Assembly: GCA_021647205.1 (NCBI GenBank)
Contig: JAKIVD010000025.1
Location: 1 to 49,822, forward strand
Source of the DNA: Bacteroidales bacterium
GTDB taxonomy: Bacteria > Bacteroidota > Bacteroidia > Bacteroidales > F082
Direction of reading: 5' to 3'
DNA length: 49,822 nucleotides
Part shown: positions 8,392-17,136 of the stretch, in pieces
Layout: every line of letters starts with the position of its first letter
Position numbering within the stretch: position 1 is the first letter of the stretch
Program-made: the position numbers and the translations under genes
Notes under the pieces: model-generated
The model's input: only the letters and a program-made list of their open reading frames with translations
What the model was told of the DNA's origin: nothing
Database searches by the model: none

Positions 8392-8424
8392 AAAAAAACG
8401 TGAATTTTATTTACGTTTTTAAAA
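8392..8424 (+). terminator. Hairpin with T-run upstream of tpiA
   Basis: AAAAACGT (8394-8401) pairs with ACGTTTTT (8413-8420) around an AT-rich loop. It lies after the IS remnant and before the tpiA promoter, so it would insulate tpiA from upstream transcription. Confidence 0.5.
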
Positions 8425-8433
8425 AGTTAAAAC

Positions 8434-8441
8434 TATTTTTG
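8434..8441 (+). promoter_or_regulatory. -7 box TATTTTTG for tpiA
   Basis: Matches TAnnTTTG and lies 27 bp before the tpiA ATG, directly after a terminator-like hairpin. No convincing TTG at -33. Confidence 0.4.
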
Positions 8442-8467
8442 AACCTTACAATAAAAACAAGAAAACC

Positions 8468-9223
8468 ATGAGAAAAAACATAGTTGCCGGGAATTGGAAA
8501 ATGAACCTCGAATTTACTGAAGCGGAGGAGCTGACGGCCGGTGTGGCTGAACAGTTGGAGGGGCAGGCACTCAATTGCGAGGTAGTCATCTGCCCGCCGG
8601 CGCTTTACCTGGAAATGGCAACGGACTTTGCCGAAGAGTCGGTATTGAAAGTGGGTGCACAAAATGTCAGCAACCACGACAGCGGGGCTTACACAGGAGA
8701 AATTGCTGCCGGCATGCTGGCCTCGGTGGATGTGAAGTATTGTATCGTGGGACACAGCGAGCGGCGGAAATATTTTCATGAGGACAATGCCCTCCTGGCC
8801 CAAAAAGTGGACAAACTGCTCGACTACGGCCGTACCCCGATTTATTGTTGTGGCGAAGTGCTGGAAGAAAGGGAAAAAGAAAACCATTTTAAGGTTGTTG
8901 AACAGCAAATTGCCGAAGGGCTTTTTCACCTGAACGAAGATGAATTCTCCAATGTGGTAATTGCCTACGAACCTGTTTGGGCAATTGGCACGGGCCTGAC
9001 TGCCTCGCCTGTTCAGGCACAGGGGATGCATGCTTTTATCCGCGGCCTGATCGCCAAAAAATACAGCAAAGAAGTTGCTGAAGAAACCACCCTGTTGTAC
9101 GGTGGCAGTTGCAATGCCAATAACGCAAAGGAATTGTTTTCGCAAAGAGATGTGGACGGCGGACTCATTGGCGGGGCTTCGCTGAAAGCCGGGGAATTCG
9201 TCTCAATCGTCAAAAGTTTTTAA
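8468..9223 (+). CDS. tpiA: Triosephosphate isomerase
   Basis: Cytoplasmic glycolytic and gluconeogenic enzyme interconverting dihydroxyacetone phosphate and glyceraldehyde 3-phosphate. The 251-aa length is standard for this TIM barrel. Catalytic residues are all visible: Lys11 in NWKMN, His96 in CIVGHSERR, and Glu168 in AYEPVWAIGTG, whose AIGTG begins the flexible phosphate-gripping loop. The phosphate-binding LYGGS and GGASL motifs are near the C-terminus. ATG at 8468 is the only sensible start. prmA follows after 11 bp, so the two are probably co-transcribed. Base composition returns here to the GC-richer style of the rest of the window, marking the end of the AT-rich island. Confidence 0.97.
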   Translation: MRKNIVAGNWKMNLEFTEAEELTAGVAEQLEGQALNCEVVICPPALYLEMATDFAEESVLKVGAQNVSNHDSGAYTGEIAAGMLASVDVKYCIVGHSERRKYFHEDNALLAQKVDKLLDYGRTPIYCCGEVLEEREKENHFKVVEQQIAEGLFHLNEDEFSNVVIAYEPVWAIGTGLTASPVQAQGMHAFIRGLIAKKYSKEVAEETTLLYGGSCNANNAKELFSQRDVDGGLIGGASLKAGEFVSIVKSF

Positions 9224-9234
9224 GTACTTCCAGG

Positions 9235-10068
9235 GTGAATTACATTGAGTTAAAATGTCCGGCACCTTCCGATCCCGAGCAGGGTGAAATACTGATTGCC
9301 CGACTTGCTGACATCGGCTACGAAAGCTTTTCGGAAGAAGAAGAAGCCCTCCTGGCTTATATTCCCGCCAAAGATTTCTCAATGGGAAAAGTGCGCTCCA
9401 TTGCTTTTCTGAAAAGTGCTGACCAAAAGAAAGAACTCCGCACCAGGATAATCGAAGACCAAAACTGGAATGCCGTCTGGGAAAGTAATTACCCGCCAGT
9501 GACCATTGCCGGCAGCTGCCATGTCAGGGCACCTTTTCACGAGGAAAGCCAGGGGGCGGATTTCGATATTGTTCTCAAACCGAAAATGGCCTTCGGTACG
9601 GCCCACCACGAAACCACGGCGCTGATGATCGAGCTTTTGCTGGAGGAAGATTGTGCAGAAAAACAAGTGCTCGACATGGGCTGCGGAACGGCCGTGCTTG
9701 CAATATTGGCTTCCATGAAAGGGGCCAAAGAGGTGATGGCCATCGACAATAACGAATGGGCTTACCACAATTCCGTTGAAAATATTGCACTGAACAATTG
9801 CAGCAATATTGAAGTAAAACAGGGGAATGCGGCAGCCTTGAAAGATAGTTCGCCGTACGAACTCATCCTGGCCAACATCAACAAAAATATACTGCTCCGC
9901 GATATCGGGCATTACACGGGCGTATTAGCAAGGGGGGGGCGCATTTTTTTGAGCGGGTTTTATGCCGAAGACCTCGAAGACATCCGCCGAGAGGCGCAAA
10001 AAAGTGGCCTTGATTTTGTAACAAGCACAAAGAAAAACAAATGGGTGGCTGCAGTTTTTAGCCATTGA
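9235..10068 (+). CDS. prmA: Ribosomal protein L11 methyltransferase
   Basis: SAM-dependent enzyme that methylates ribosomal protein L11. The 277-aa sequence has a family N-terminal substrate-binding domain (1-110) and a Rossmann-type methyltransferase domain with FGTAHHETT before motif I VLDMGCGTAVLAI, motif II VMAIDNN and the motif IV LANINKNIL. The start is GTG at 9235, 11 bp after tpiA, and gives the usual N-terminus (MNYIELKC). A run of eight G residues (9932-9939) followed by seven T residues lies in the codons for ARGGRIFLSG; it is codable but slippage-prone. Assignment secure. Confidence 0.93.
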   Translation: MNYIELKCPAPSDPEQGEILIARLADIGYESFSEEEEALLAYIPAKDFSMGKVRSIAFLKSADQKKELRTRIIEDQNWNAVWESNYPPVTIAGSCHVRAPFHEESQGADFDIVLKPKMAFGTAHHETTALMIELLLEEDCAEKQVLDMGCGTAVLAILASMKGAKEVMAIDNNEWAYHNSVENIALNNCSNIEVKQGNAAALKDSSPYELILANINKNILLRDIGHYTGVLARGGRIFLSGFYAEDLEDIRREAQKSGLDFVTSTKKNKWVAAVFSH

Positions 10069-10112
10069 CAAGAAAAACAGGGAAACAACGTTAGTAGCCT
10101 AAGTAATAACCA

Positions 10113-13100
10113 ATGAAAAAGATTTTCATTTTATTTTCGGTTTTGGCCTTTTTACTGCTCCCCCGTATTGGCCGGGCACAGGATACGGTCGCTTTTAATT
10201 CGGAACAGTTTTTCTGGCAAATATCGGAAGTGCTGTTAAACACACCCTCAAAATTAAATCAGGAAAAATCCAAGGCCCTGCTCGACCGCTTTGGCTCGCG
10301 CTGGAGTATGGGCAGGTTTAACCGGGCCGAAAAACAGGAAATTCAGCGGCTGGTGGAAAAAATGCACAGCAAAAAATTGAAAACATACCCTTATTTGTAT
10401 AATTATGTGCATGCCCTGACCTTGCTCTCGGAATCGAAACAATTGCCCAAAAGCATCATCGCCTGGCATGTTTATGCGCAGCAACTGCTGGAAGGCCTGA
10501 GCACAAAGGACTTTTCGGCTTTTTTAAAGTTTACCCGTAATCTGTTTGAAAATAACAAGCTGTTTGACAAAAGAACGCTGGCATGGTATTACCGAGATGC
10601 ACGTTTTGCTTTTGAACTGGACACAAGTTTTTTGTTGCGTTACGAGCGTTTAAACCTGATTGCCGCAACCAAAAAAGACAGTTCCGTTATTTTAAAGACG
10701 AAAGGAGTTTTCAACTATGAGAACAGCTCGTGGACAGGAAAGGGCGGCACGGTAAAGTGGGGGCGTTTTGGCCGGGAAACAGGCGAAAAAATCTTTGTGA
10801 AGGTGGAAAGCTACGAGATCAACCTGAAGCAAAGCAGTTACACCATCGATTCGGCAGTTTTATATTATGACCGTTTTTTCAGCCAACCTGTACTTGGGCG
10901 CTTTACGGATAAAATCATGTCGGGCACCCCCGGTAAAAGAGCTTCTTATCCCCGTTTCGAAACCTACCTTGATGATTATGAACTGAAAGACCTTTATCCC
11001 GGAATTGATTATTTTGGCGGCTACAGCATGCAAGGGAAAACAGTGTATGGGATTGGCGGCCCGTATACTACTGCCCGGCTGAACTTTTGGTACCGGGGCC
11101 ATTTGATTGGAAAAGTTAACGCGGCGATGATACAGCTGGGGGAGGAGAAGTTCCAGGCGGCAAATGCCGAGCTTGTTTTTTACTTTGATGCAGATTCCGT
11201 TTTCCATCCTGACCTGCGTGTGAAATATGCCAACAAAAACCGGCTGCTGGTCATGTTTATCGAATCCAGGGGCTCGCAGGTGATCCCGTTTTTTGATTCC
11301 TACCACCAACTGGATATCTATTCGCAGGCATTGACCTGGAACATGGATTCTTCCACCATGAACTTTGAACGCATCGCACCCGGCGGTGGCAATGCCAAAA
11401 CGGCCCGTTTTATTTCCAGTAATTATTTCTCGGAGCGCGATTTCTATACCATCCAGGGTATGGACGAGCTGAACCCCATGTATATTATCAGGAATTATTT
11501 AAACACCTATTCCGATGAAGTGATTCAACTGAATGCGCTGGCTGATTTCATGGATAAGTCTCCCGAGCAGGTTTCGTCCATGCTGATAAAGCTGGCGAGA
11601 AAGGGCTTTGTGGTCTACAATCCGAAAAACCAGACCGCCACAGTCAAAGACCGCTTGTATTATTTTCTGGATGCCAAGACCGGAAACCGTGACTTTGATG
11701 TGATCTCAATTGAGTCGAATGTGAGGTTCAACCCCAATGCAACTGTTAATTTGCAAACCTACGATTTGGATGTTTACGGTGTCCCCGAAGTCCACCTGAG
11801 CGATTCGCAGGAAATGTACATCTTTCCCTACGACAAAACCATCTCCTTCAAAAAGAACCGCGATTTTACTTTCGACGGACAGGTGCACACCGGTCTTTTC
11901 GATTTCTTTTCGCACCAGAGCACTTTTATTTATGACAGTTTTATGGTCAATATGAATTTTGTGGATTCGCTGAAATTCAAGGTTTATGTTGTTGATTCAC
12001 TTCAAAAGGCAAAATGGCAGGTCAGGGTACAGAGTAAAATAGTTGACCTCAACGGCAAACTGTATATCGATCAGCCTTTCAACAAATCGGGTTTGCACCA
12101 CTACGGGCGTTATCCTTATTTTGTAAGCAATGAGGAAAGCTATGTGCGTTACAACAAGCGGTCAATTCAGGACAGTACCCTTCGTCCCGAAAACTTTTAT
12201 TATAAACTGGACCCCTTTGTTTTTGACAGCATTTCTACTTTTGAAACAACAGGCCTTGCCTTTGAAGGGACACTGGTGTCGGCCGGCATTTTCAAGCCGC
12301 TGAATGAACCACTTGTGGTCATGCCCGATTATTCGCTGGGCATCAGGCATCAGGCCCCGCCCGACAGCGTTTACCCTGTTTATGGGGGCAAGGGGAGTTT
12401 TCGGCCAGAAATCACCCTGAGCAACAGGGGGTTTCATGGCAAGGGCACGCTGACATATTTGAATTCAACTACGGTTTCTGACAATTTTACTTTTTACCCC
12501 GATTCGGTAAGCGGGATTGGGGAAAGCTTCGCGATACATGAAGATGCGGCAGCTTATGACCTGCCCTTTGTGAAAGGTGACAGCGTGAAACTGACCTGGT
12601 TAACCGACACCAATGTGATGCGGCTGGATTTGCTTGGGAAACCTTTCGATATGTACGACAGCGCTTCTTTGCAGGGAAAACTCTACCTGGATAACCAAAA
12701 ACTGCGGGGAGAGGGAACCTTCTTTTTCGACCAGTCGGAAATTACTTCCAACAACATACAATTCGGGCGCACAAAGCTGACAGCCGATTCCGCCGACTTC
12801 TTTTTGAGCCGCAGCGATACCAACATCCATGTTTTTGAGTCGAAGGGCTATTTTGCCAGTATTGATTTCGAAGCGCAGAAAGGAAGCTTCACACATCTTT
12901 ATGATAATTCCTTTGTAAAGTTCCCGTTTAACAGTTACATCTCGACACTCGAAGAAGTGGAGTGGTTCATGGATGAAAGCAAACTGGAACTGCGTAGCGG
13001 TATGGAAGAGGTTAAGGCCAGGATGGACTCTTTGAGCAACGATGACCTTATCGCTTACCCGCTTTCGGGACACGAATTTATCTCTGTCAAAGAGGAGCAG

Positions 13101-14612
13101 GATTCCTTGCGTTTCTTTGCGGATAAGGCTACCTACAACCTGCAGCAATACACCATCGACGTAGAAGGCGTCAGGCTGATAAAGGTTGCCGATGCGGCTG
13201 TATTTCCCGAAAATGCTTATGTGAAAATTGAACGCGATGCCGAGATGGATCCGCTGCTAAATGCCCTGATAATTGCTGATACACGAAACAAATACCACCA
13301 TATTTACGATGCAGAAGTAAGAATCTACGGCAGGCACAATTACACTGCCACAGGAACACTGGATTATGTGGACAGAAACAAGGCAGTCCAGCCGCTAAAC
13401 CTCGACAGTATTTATGTTGGGGATTATGGCGTAACAAATGGTTTTGCCAGGTTGCCTGCGGGGGAACTGTTTTTCCTGAGCCCCGAATATTTTTTCACCG
13501 GGTCAATAAGGTTTACAGCTACAGAGCAATTCCTGCGGTTTACCGGTGGCTATCGCCTCAACGAGGATTGCGTGGGCAGGGAAGACAACTGGATTTCATT
13601 TGACAAAAGGCTGGACCCCGACAATATTTTCTTTGAGCTGAGCGAAGGCGCTGTTGATTTATTCGGCAGGAACGCCCGGTTTGGCCTGGCGTTCTCCGAA
13701 AGGTTGCGCCGGTATTATCCACTCGTGCTTCAGCCTGTCAGGGATTCTGCCGACCAGGTACTGGTGAGTGCCACCGGAAAGATTGATTTCGATACAGCCA
13801 ACGCAAGTTTCAGGGTGGGGAAGGCCCAACGCGGGCAGGGGAAAAATATTGAAAGCAATTTTGTCCAGCTCAATACCAAAAGATGTGTGCTGGAAGGGGA
13901 TGGTATCTTCGACCTGGGACTCGACTGGGGCCTCAGCCCCGATATTTTTAAATGGAAAGCGGCCGGGACATTCAGGCACCTCATCCTTCCCGATTCCACT
14001 TACCTCGATATGGTTCTTTTGCTTAATTTCTATTTCGATAAAAATGCAGCCGAAATGATAGCCGACAGCATCCGCATTGCAAATCTGCCGGTAGTCAATA
14101 CCAGCGAGGGCTTGTTCCCCATCTTCCTCAGGAAGGTATTGGGAGCCGAGCGGAGCGCGGTGCTCATTACACAACTGAGCCTTTATGGGCAGATGGATAA
14201 GGTTCCCAAAGAAATTGAGCACATGCTCTTGTTTTCTGACCTGCGCATGAAATGGAACCCCGGCGTACGTTCATTTATTTCACAAGGACCGATCGGTGTG
14301 GGATATATAGCGGGAAAAGCGGTCAATAAATATGTCGGGGGCTACATCCAGCTTGAAAAAGGAAGATCGGGTGATGCAGTACATATTTACCTTGAACTTA
14401 GCCGAAAGCAATGGTACTTTTTTTCGTACAGGTATGGCATTATGCAGGTTATTTCGTCCGACAACGAGTTCAATATGTACCTCGAAGAGCTCAGCCCCGG
14501 CAAGCGGATGCTAAATCCTGAAAGCGATACGGAGTATTACGAATACGTTATTTCTACGCGGCGCAAACAGATTGAGTTTGTGCGGAAGATGGAGAAACTC
14601 AGAAGAAGATAA
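10113..14612 (+). CDS. Large exported protein of unknown function (1499 aa)
   Basis: A signal peptide is clear: Lys-rich start, hydrophobic core ILFSVLAFLLL, and a likely cleavage after GRAQ. I associate very long exported proteins of this kind with Bacteroidota genomes, but I know of no assigned function. Residues 30-200 look helical; much of the remainder is beta-rich with recurring blocks such as RFGRETGEKIFVKVESYEI, AKWQVRVQSKIVDLNGKLY and GKLYLDNQKLRGEGTFFF, resembling the stacked beta strands of OstA/AsmA-type bridge or secreted beta-helix proteins. Around residues 465-510 there is an unexpected winged-helix-like stretch (VIQLNALADFMDKSPEQVSS, then IKLARKGFVVYNP). The last 150 residues suggest an envelope anchor region but no C-terminal sorting domain. 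It stands 44 bp after prmA and before dnaN. Envelope biogenesis is a guess. Confidence 0.85.
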   Translation: MKKIFILFSVLAFLLLPRIGRAQDTVAFNSEQFFWQISEVLLNTPSKLNQEKSKALLDRFGSRWSMGRFNRAEKQEIQRLVEKMHSKKLKTYPYLYNYVHALTLLSESKQLPKSIIAWHVYAQQLLEGLSTKDFSAFLKFTRNLFENNKLFDKRTLAWYYRDARFAFELDTSFLLRYERLNLIAATKKDSSVILKTKGVFNYENSSWTGKGGTVKWGRFGRETGEKIFVKVESYEINLKQSSYTIDSAVLYYDRFFSQPVLGRFTDKIMSGTPGKRASYPRFETYLDDYELKDLYPGIDYFGGYSMQGKTVYGIGGPYTTARLNFWYRGHLIGKVNAAMIQLGEEKFQAANAELVFYFDADSVFHPDLRVKYANKNRLLVMFIESRGSQVIPFFDSYHQLDIYSQALTWNMDSSTMNFERIAPGGGNAKTARFISSNYFSERDFYTIQGMDELNPMYIIRNYLNTYSDEVIQLNALADFMDKSPEQVSSMLIKLARKGFVVYNPKNQTATVKDRLYYFLDAKTGNRDFDVISIESNVRFNPNATVNLQTYDLDVYGVPEVHLSDSQEMYIFPYDKTISFKKNRDFTFDGQVHTGLFDFFSHQSTFIYDSFMVNMNFVDSLKFKVYVVDSLQKAKWQVRVQSKIVDLNGKLYIDQPFNKSGLHHYGRYPYFVSNEESYVRYNKRSIQDSTLRPENFYYKLDPFVFDSISTFETTGLAFEGTLVSAGIFKPLNEPLVVMPDYSLGIRHQAPPDSVYPVYGGKGSFRPEITLSNRGFHGKGTLTYLNSTTVSDNFTFYPDSVSGIGESFAIHEDAAAYDLPFVKGDSVKLTWLTDTNVMRLDLLGKPFDMYDSASLQGKLYLDNQKLRGEGTFFFDQSEITSNNIQFGRTKLTADSADFFLSRSDTNIHVFESKGYFASIDFEAQKGSFTHLYDNSFVKFPFNSYISTLEEVEWFMDESKLELRSGMEEVKARMDSLSNDDLIAYPLSGHEFISVKEEQDSLRFFADKATYNLQQYTIDVEGVRLIKVADAAVFPENAYVKIERDAEMDPLLNALIIADTRNKYHHIYDAEVRIYGRHNYTATGTLDYVDRNKAVQPLNLDSIYVGDYGVTNGFARLPAGELFFLSPEYFFTGSIRFTATEQFLRFTGGYRLNEDCVGREDNWISFDKRLDPDNIFFELSEGAVDLFGRNARFGLAFSERLRRYYPLVLQPVRDSADQVLVSATGKIDFDTANASFRVGKAQRGQGKNIESNFVQLNTKRCVLEGDGIFDLGLDWGLSPDIFKWKAAGTFRHLILPDSTYLDMVLLLNFYFDKNAAEMIADSIRIANLPVVNTSEGLFPIFLRKVLGAERSAVLITQLSLYGQMDKVPKEIEHMLLFSDLRMKWNPGVRSFISQGPIGVGYIAGKAVNKYVGGYIQLEKGRSGDAVHIYLELSRKQWYFFSYRYGIMQVISSDNEFNMYLEELSPGKRMLNPESDTEYYEYVISTRRKQIEFVRKMEKLRRR

Positions 14613-14706
14613 GCAGTGAAGCATTTGTTTTTGCCCTTCCTTTGAGCGCCCGGGTTGTGAATAAATTGTTGGAAAACAACCACGCACTGTTTAGATAAAT
14701 TGTTGT

Positions 14707-14714
14707 ACTTTTAT
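14707..14714 (+). promoter_or_regulatory. Weak -7 box TACTTTTA for dnaN
   Basis: Seven of eight positions match TAnnTTTG, 37 bp before the dnaN ATG, in an AT-rich 139-bp gap. No good -33 element. Confidence 0.3.
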
Positions 14715-14751
14715 CCGGCTTTTAAATAAAGAATTCTAAAACCTGAAGAAA

Positions 14752-15879
14752 ATGAAATTTATCATTTCGAGTTCAGCCTTGCTGAAAAGTTTGCAAAAAA
14801 TAAGTGGTGTTCTGAGCAGCAGCAGCACCCTGCCGATTCTGGAAGATTTCCTGTTTGAGCTTTCTGACGACAAGTTGAAAATTACAGCTTCCGACCTGCA
14901 AACAACCATCTCGGTGGAATTAAGTACAGACATGGCCGAGAACCCTGGTGTGATAGCCATCCCGGCAAAAATGTTGCTGGATATTATGAAGACTTTCCCC
15001 GAATTGCCGGTAACCATTAAGGTGGATATGGACACCCAGGGTATTGAGCTTTTTGCCGGTGAAGGAAAATACAAACTGGTTGGCCACCAAAGTGATGAAT
15101 TCCCACAAATACCTGCCCTCGAAGACACCCACACCTTAATACTGAGCAGTTCATTGCTGGTGAGTGCATTTAACAAAACCCTTTTCGCAACCGGTAACGA
15201 TGAACTTCGACCGGTGATGTCGGGGGTGTTGTGCGAGATGAATGAGGACGACCTGACTTTTGTTGCCACCGATGCGCACAAACTGGTGCGCTACCGTCGG
15301 GCCGATGTAAAACCCGGAACAACAACTTCGTTTATCTTGCCCAAAAAGCCGTTAAACCATCTGAAAAATATCATGCCCGATGATGATGAGGTGGAGGTGA
15401 AAATGGAATACAACGACACCAATGCCGTGCTGACGTTCGACGATATTACCCTTACCTGCCGCCTGATAGATGGAAAATACCCCAACTACGAGGCCGTTAT
15501 TCCCACACAAAATCCCTTCAAGCTGACGGCAGACCGAAAAAGCCTGCTCAATGCTTTGCGGCGTGTGGCCATTTTCGGTAGTAAATCGACTCACCAGGTG
15601 CGTTTTAAGGTAACGGGCAAAGAGTTGGTGCTGACTGCCGAGGACATCGATTTTTCGAGTGAGGCGAAAGAGCGCCTGACCTGTAGCTACGAAGGTGAGG
15701 ATATCGAAATCGGCTTCAACTCCAGATTTATGCAGGACATGCTCGCCACCCTTGAAAGCGACAACGTTATTGTTGAGATGTCGGCGCCCAACCGGGCCGG
15801 TATTCTGTTGCCCGAACAGGCTGATGACGATCCGGAAGATGTCCTGATGCTGATTATGCCGGTGATGCTAACCCAATAA
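14752..15879 (+). CDS. dnaN: DNA polymerase III subunit beta (sliding clamp)
   Basis: The ring-shaped processivity factor that tethers DNA polymerase III to DNA. The 375-aa product has the three tandem clamp domains: N-terminal MKFIISSSALLKSLQKISG with TLPILEDFLFEL, central FNKTLFATGNDELRPVMSGV, and C-terminal with DGKYPNYEAVIP and the ending ILLPEQ...MLIMPVML that forms the partner-binding pocket. Length is normal. It is not adjacent to dnaA or recF, so the classical origin cluster is broken up here, as often seen in Bacteroidota. Confidence 0.96.
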   Translation: MKFIISSSALLKSLQKISGVLSSSSTLPILEDFLFELSDDKLKITASDLQTTISVELSTDMAENPGVIAIPAKMLLDIMKTFPELPVTIKVDMDTQGIELFAGEGKYKLVGHQSDEFPQIPALEDTHTLILSSSLLVSAFNKTLFATGNDELRPVMSGVLCEMNEDDLTFVATDAHKLVRYRRADVKPGTTTSFILPKKPLNHLKNIMPDDDEVEVKMEYNDTNAVLTFDDITLTCRLIDGKYPNYEAVIPTQNPFKLTADRKSLLNALRRVAIFGSKSTHQVRFKVTGKELVLTAEDIDFSSEAKERLTCSYEGEDIEIGFNSRFMQDMLATLESDNVIVEMSAPNRAGILLPEQADDDPEDVLMLIMPVMLTQ

Positions 15880-15904
15880 GGGGTTTTTCAAACGAAATTT
15901 TTCA

Positions 15905-17065
15905 ATGTATAATTTCGATAAGCCAGTCCGCAGGGAGAATACGGCCTGTGTAAAATATGACCTGCGCGAACCTTATTTCGGAAAGGCCGATGTGTTGCCC
16001 ATGTGGGTTGCCGACATGGACTTTGAAACGCCGGACTTTGTCAGGAAAGCAGTGGAGGAAAGGGCAAAACATCCTGTTTATGGCTATTCGGTCCGGACAG
16101 ATGACTACTACCGGTCTGTTGTCGACTGGGTAAAAAGGCGCCACAACTGGGACATCGAAAGAGAGTGGGTTGTTTACACGCCGGGCATTGTGCCGGCACT
16201 CAATTTTTCGGTAACGTCCTTTACCCGCCCCGGAGATGCGGTTCTCGTACAACCTCCGGTTTATTTCCCTTTTTTTTCGGCCATTGCCAATCACGGGCGC
16301 AAACAAACCGACAACCCCCTGTTGTTAAACGGGCGCTCGTATTCCATTGACTTTGATGATTTTGAAAAAAAGGCCCGGCAGGCCAGCATGTTTTTTCTTT
16401 GCAGCCCGCACAATCCGGTGGGGAAGTGCTTTACCCCGGATGAATTGTTGAGAATGGGCGAATTATGCCTGGAAAATAATGTACTGGTAGTGTCCGACGA
16501 AATCCACAACGACTTAATCCTTCCGGGATTTAGTCACAGCCCGATGGCTGCACTGTCCGACGACCTCGCCGAAAATACCATTAGCTGCATCGCGCCCAGT
16601 AAAACATTTAACCTGGCCGGTCTTTCTACCTCAACGGTTATCATTAAAAACGAAGAACTGCGCAATAAATTTGCAAAGGCGCTCAACGGCCCACACCTCG
16701 GGAAAGGCAATTTATTCGGCGCCGTTGCCTCGCAGGCGGCCTATACTTTTGGCGATGACTGGGTGGATGAATTGATGCAATATGTTCATAACAACTTTCA
16801 ACTACTTGAACGTTTTCTGCAAGCCGAAATCCCCGTACTTTCTGTTACAAAAGCCGAAAGCACTTACATGGCATGGATCGAGTTCCGGAAAACCGGCTTA
16901 ACGGATGACGAAATCAAAGAAAAACTGATTCATGAAGCCGGCCTTGGCCTTAGCGCCGGTACTCTCTTCGGGAAGGGTGGGGAAGGCTTTCAACGGATGA
17001 ACCTTGCTGCGCCGAAATCAGTTGTTCGCGATGCACTTGAGCGTTTGAAGGCAGCATTCCGCTAA
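15905..17065 (+). CDS. PatB/MalY-family PLP-dependent C-S lyase (cystathionine beta-lyase type)
   Basis: Fold-type I aminotransferase-like enzyme of 386 aa. Family landmarks: VLPMWVADMDFETPDFV near the N-terminus, YTPGIVPALN, CSPHNPVGKCFTPDEL, VSDEIHNDLI, and the PLP-binding Lys233 in SKTFNLAGLS. The C-terminal LSAGTLFGKGGEGFQRMNLA holds the Arg that binds the substrate carboxylate. PatB/MalY enzymes cleave cystathionine or related C-S bonds to give homocysteine or thiols, pyruvate and ammonia. It starts 25 bp after dnaN, but a shared function is not evident. The exact substrate cannot be told from sequence. Confidence 0.9.
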   Translation: MYNFDKPVRRENTACVKYDLREPYFGKADVLPMWVADMDFETPDFVRKAVEERAKHPVYGYSVRTDDYYRSVVDWVKRRHNWDIEREWVVYTPGIVPALNFSVTSFTRPGDAVLVQPPVYFPFFSAIANHGRKQTDNPLLLNGRSYSIDFDDFEKKARQASMFFLCSPHNPVGKCFTPDELLRMGELCLENNVLVVSDEIHNDLILPGFSHSPMAALSDDLAENTISCIAPSKTFNLAGLSTSTVIIKNEELRNKFAKALNGPHLGKGNLFGAVASQAAYTFGDDWVDELMQYVHNNFQLLERFLQAEIPVLSVTKAESTYMAWIEFRKTGLTDDEIKEKLIHEAGLGLSAGTLFGKGGEGFQRMNLAAPKSVVRDALERLKAAFR

Positions 17066-17106
17066 GTGGCGAAATTTATACGTATTCTAAATTAGATTTT
17101 TTAAAC

Positions 17107-17114
17107 TACCTTTG
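17107..17114 (+). promoter_or_regulatory. -7 box TACCTTTG for the SRPBCC-GyrI gene
   Basis: Perfect TAnnTTTG match 22 bp before the ATG at 17137, within a 71-bp AT-rich gap. A TTG at -33 is not obvious. Confidence 0.5.
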
Positions 17115-17136
17115 AGCAAATTAAATACTTAAAGAC

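Noticed and set aside
8411..9145. Long minus-strand open frame opposite tpiA
   Set aside because: Shadow of tpiA; no family resemblance, and tpiA is certain.
12600..14222. Several long minus-strand frames opposite the 1499-aa gene
   Set aside because: Codon-bias shadows; composition and lack of start context argue against coding.
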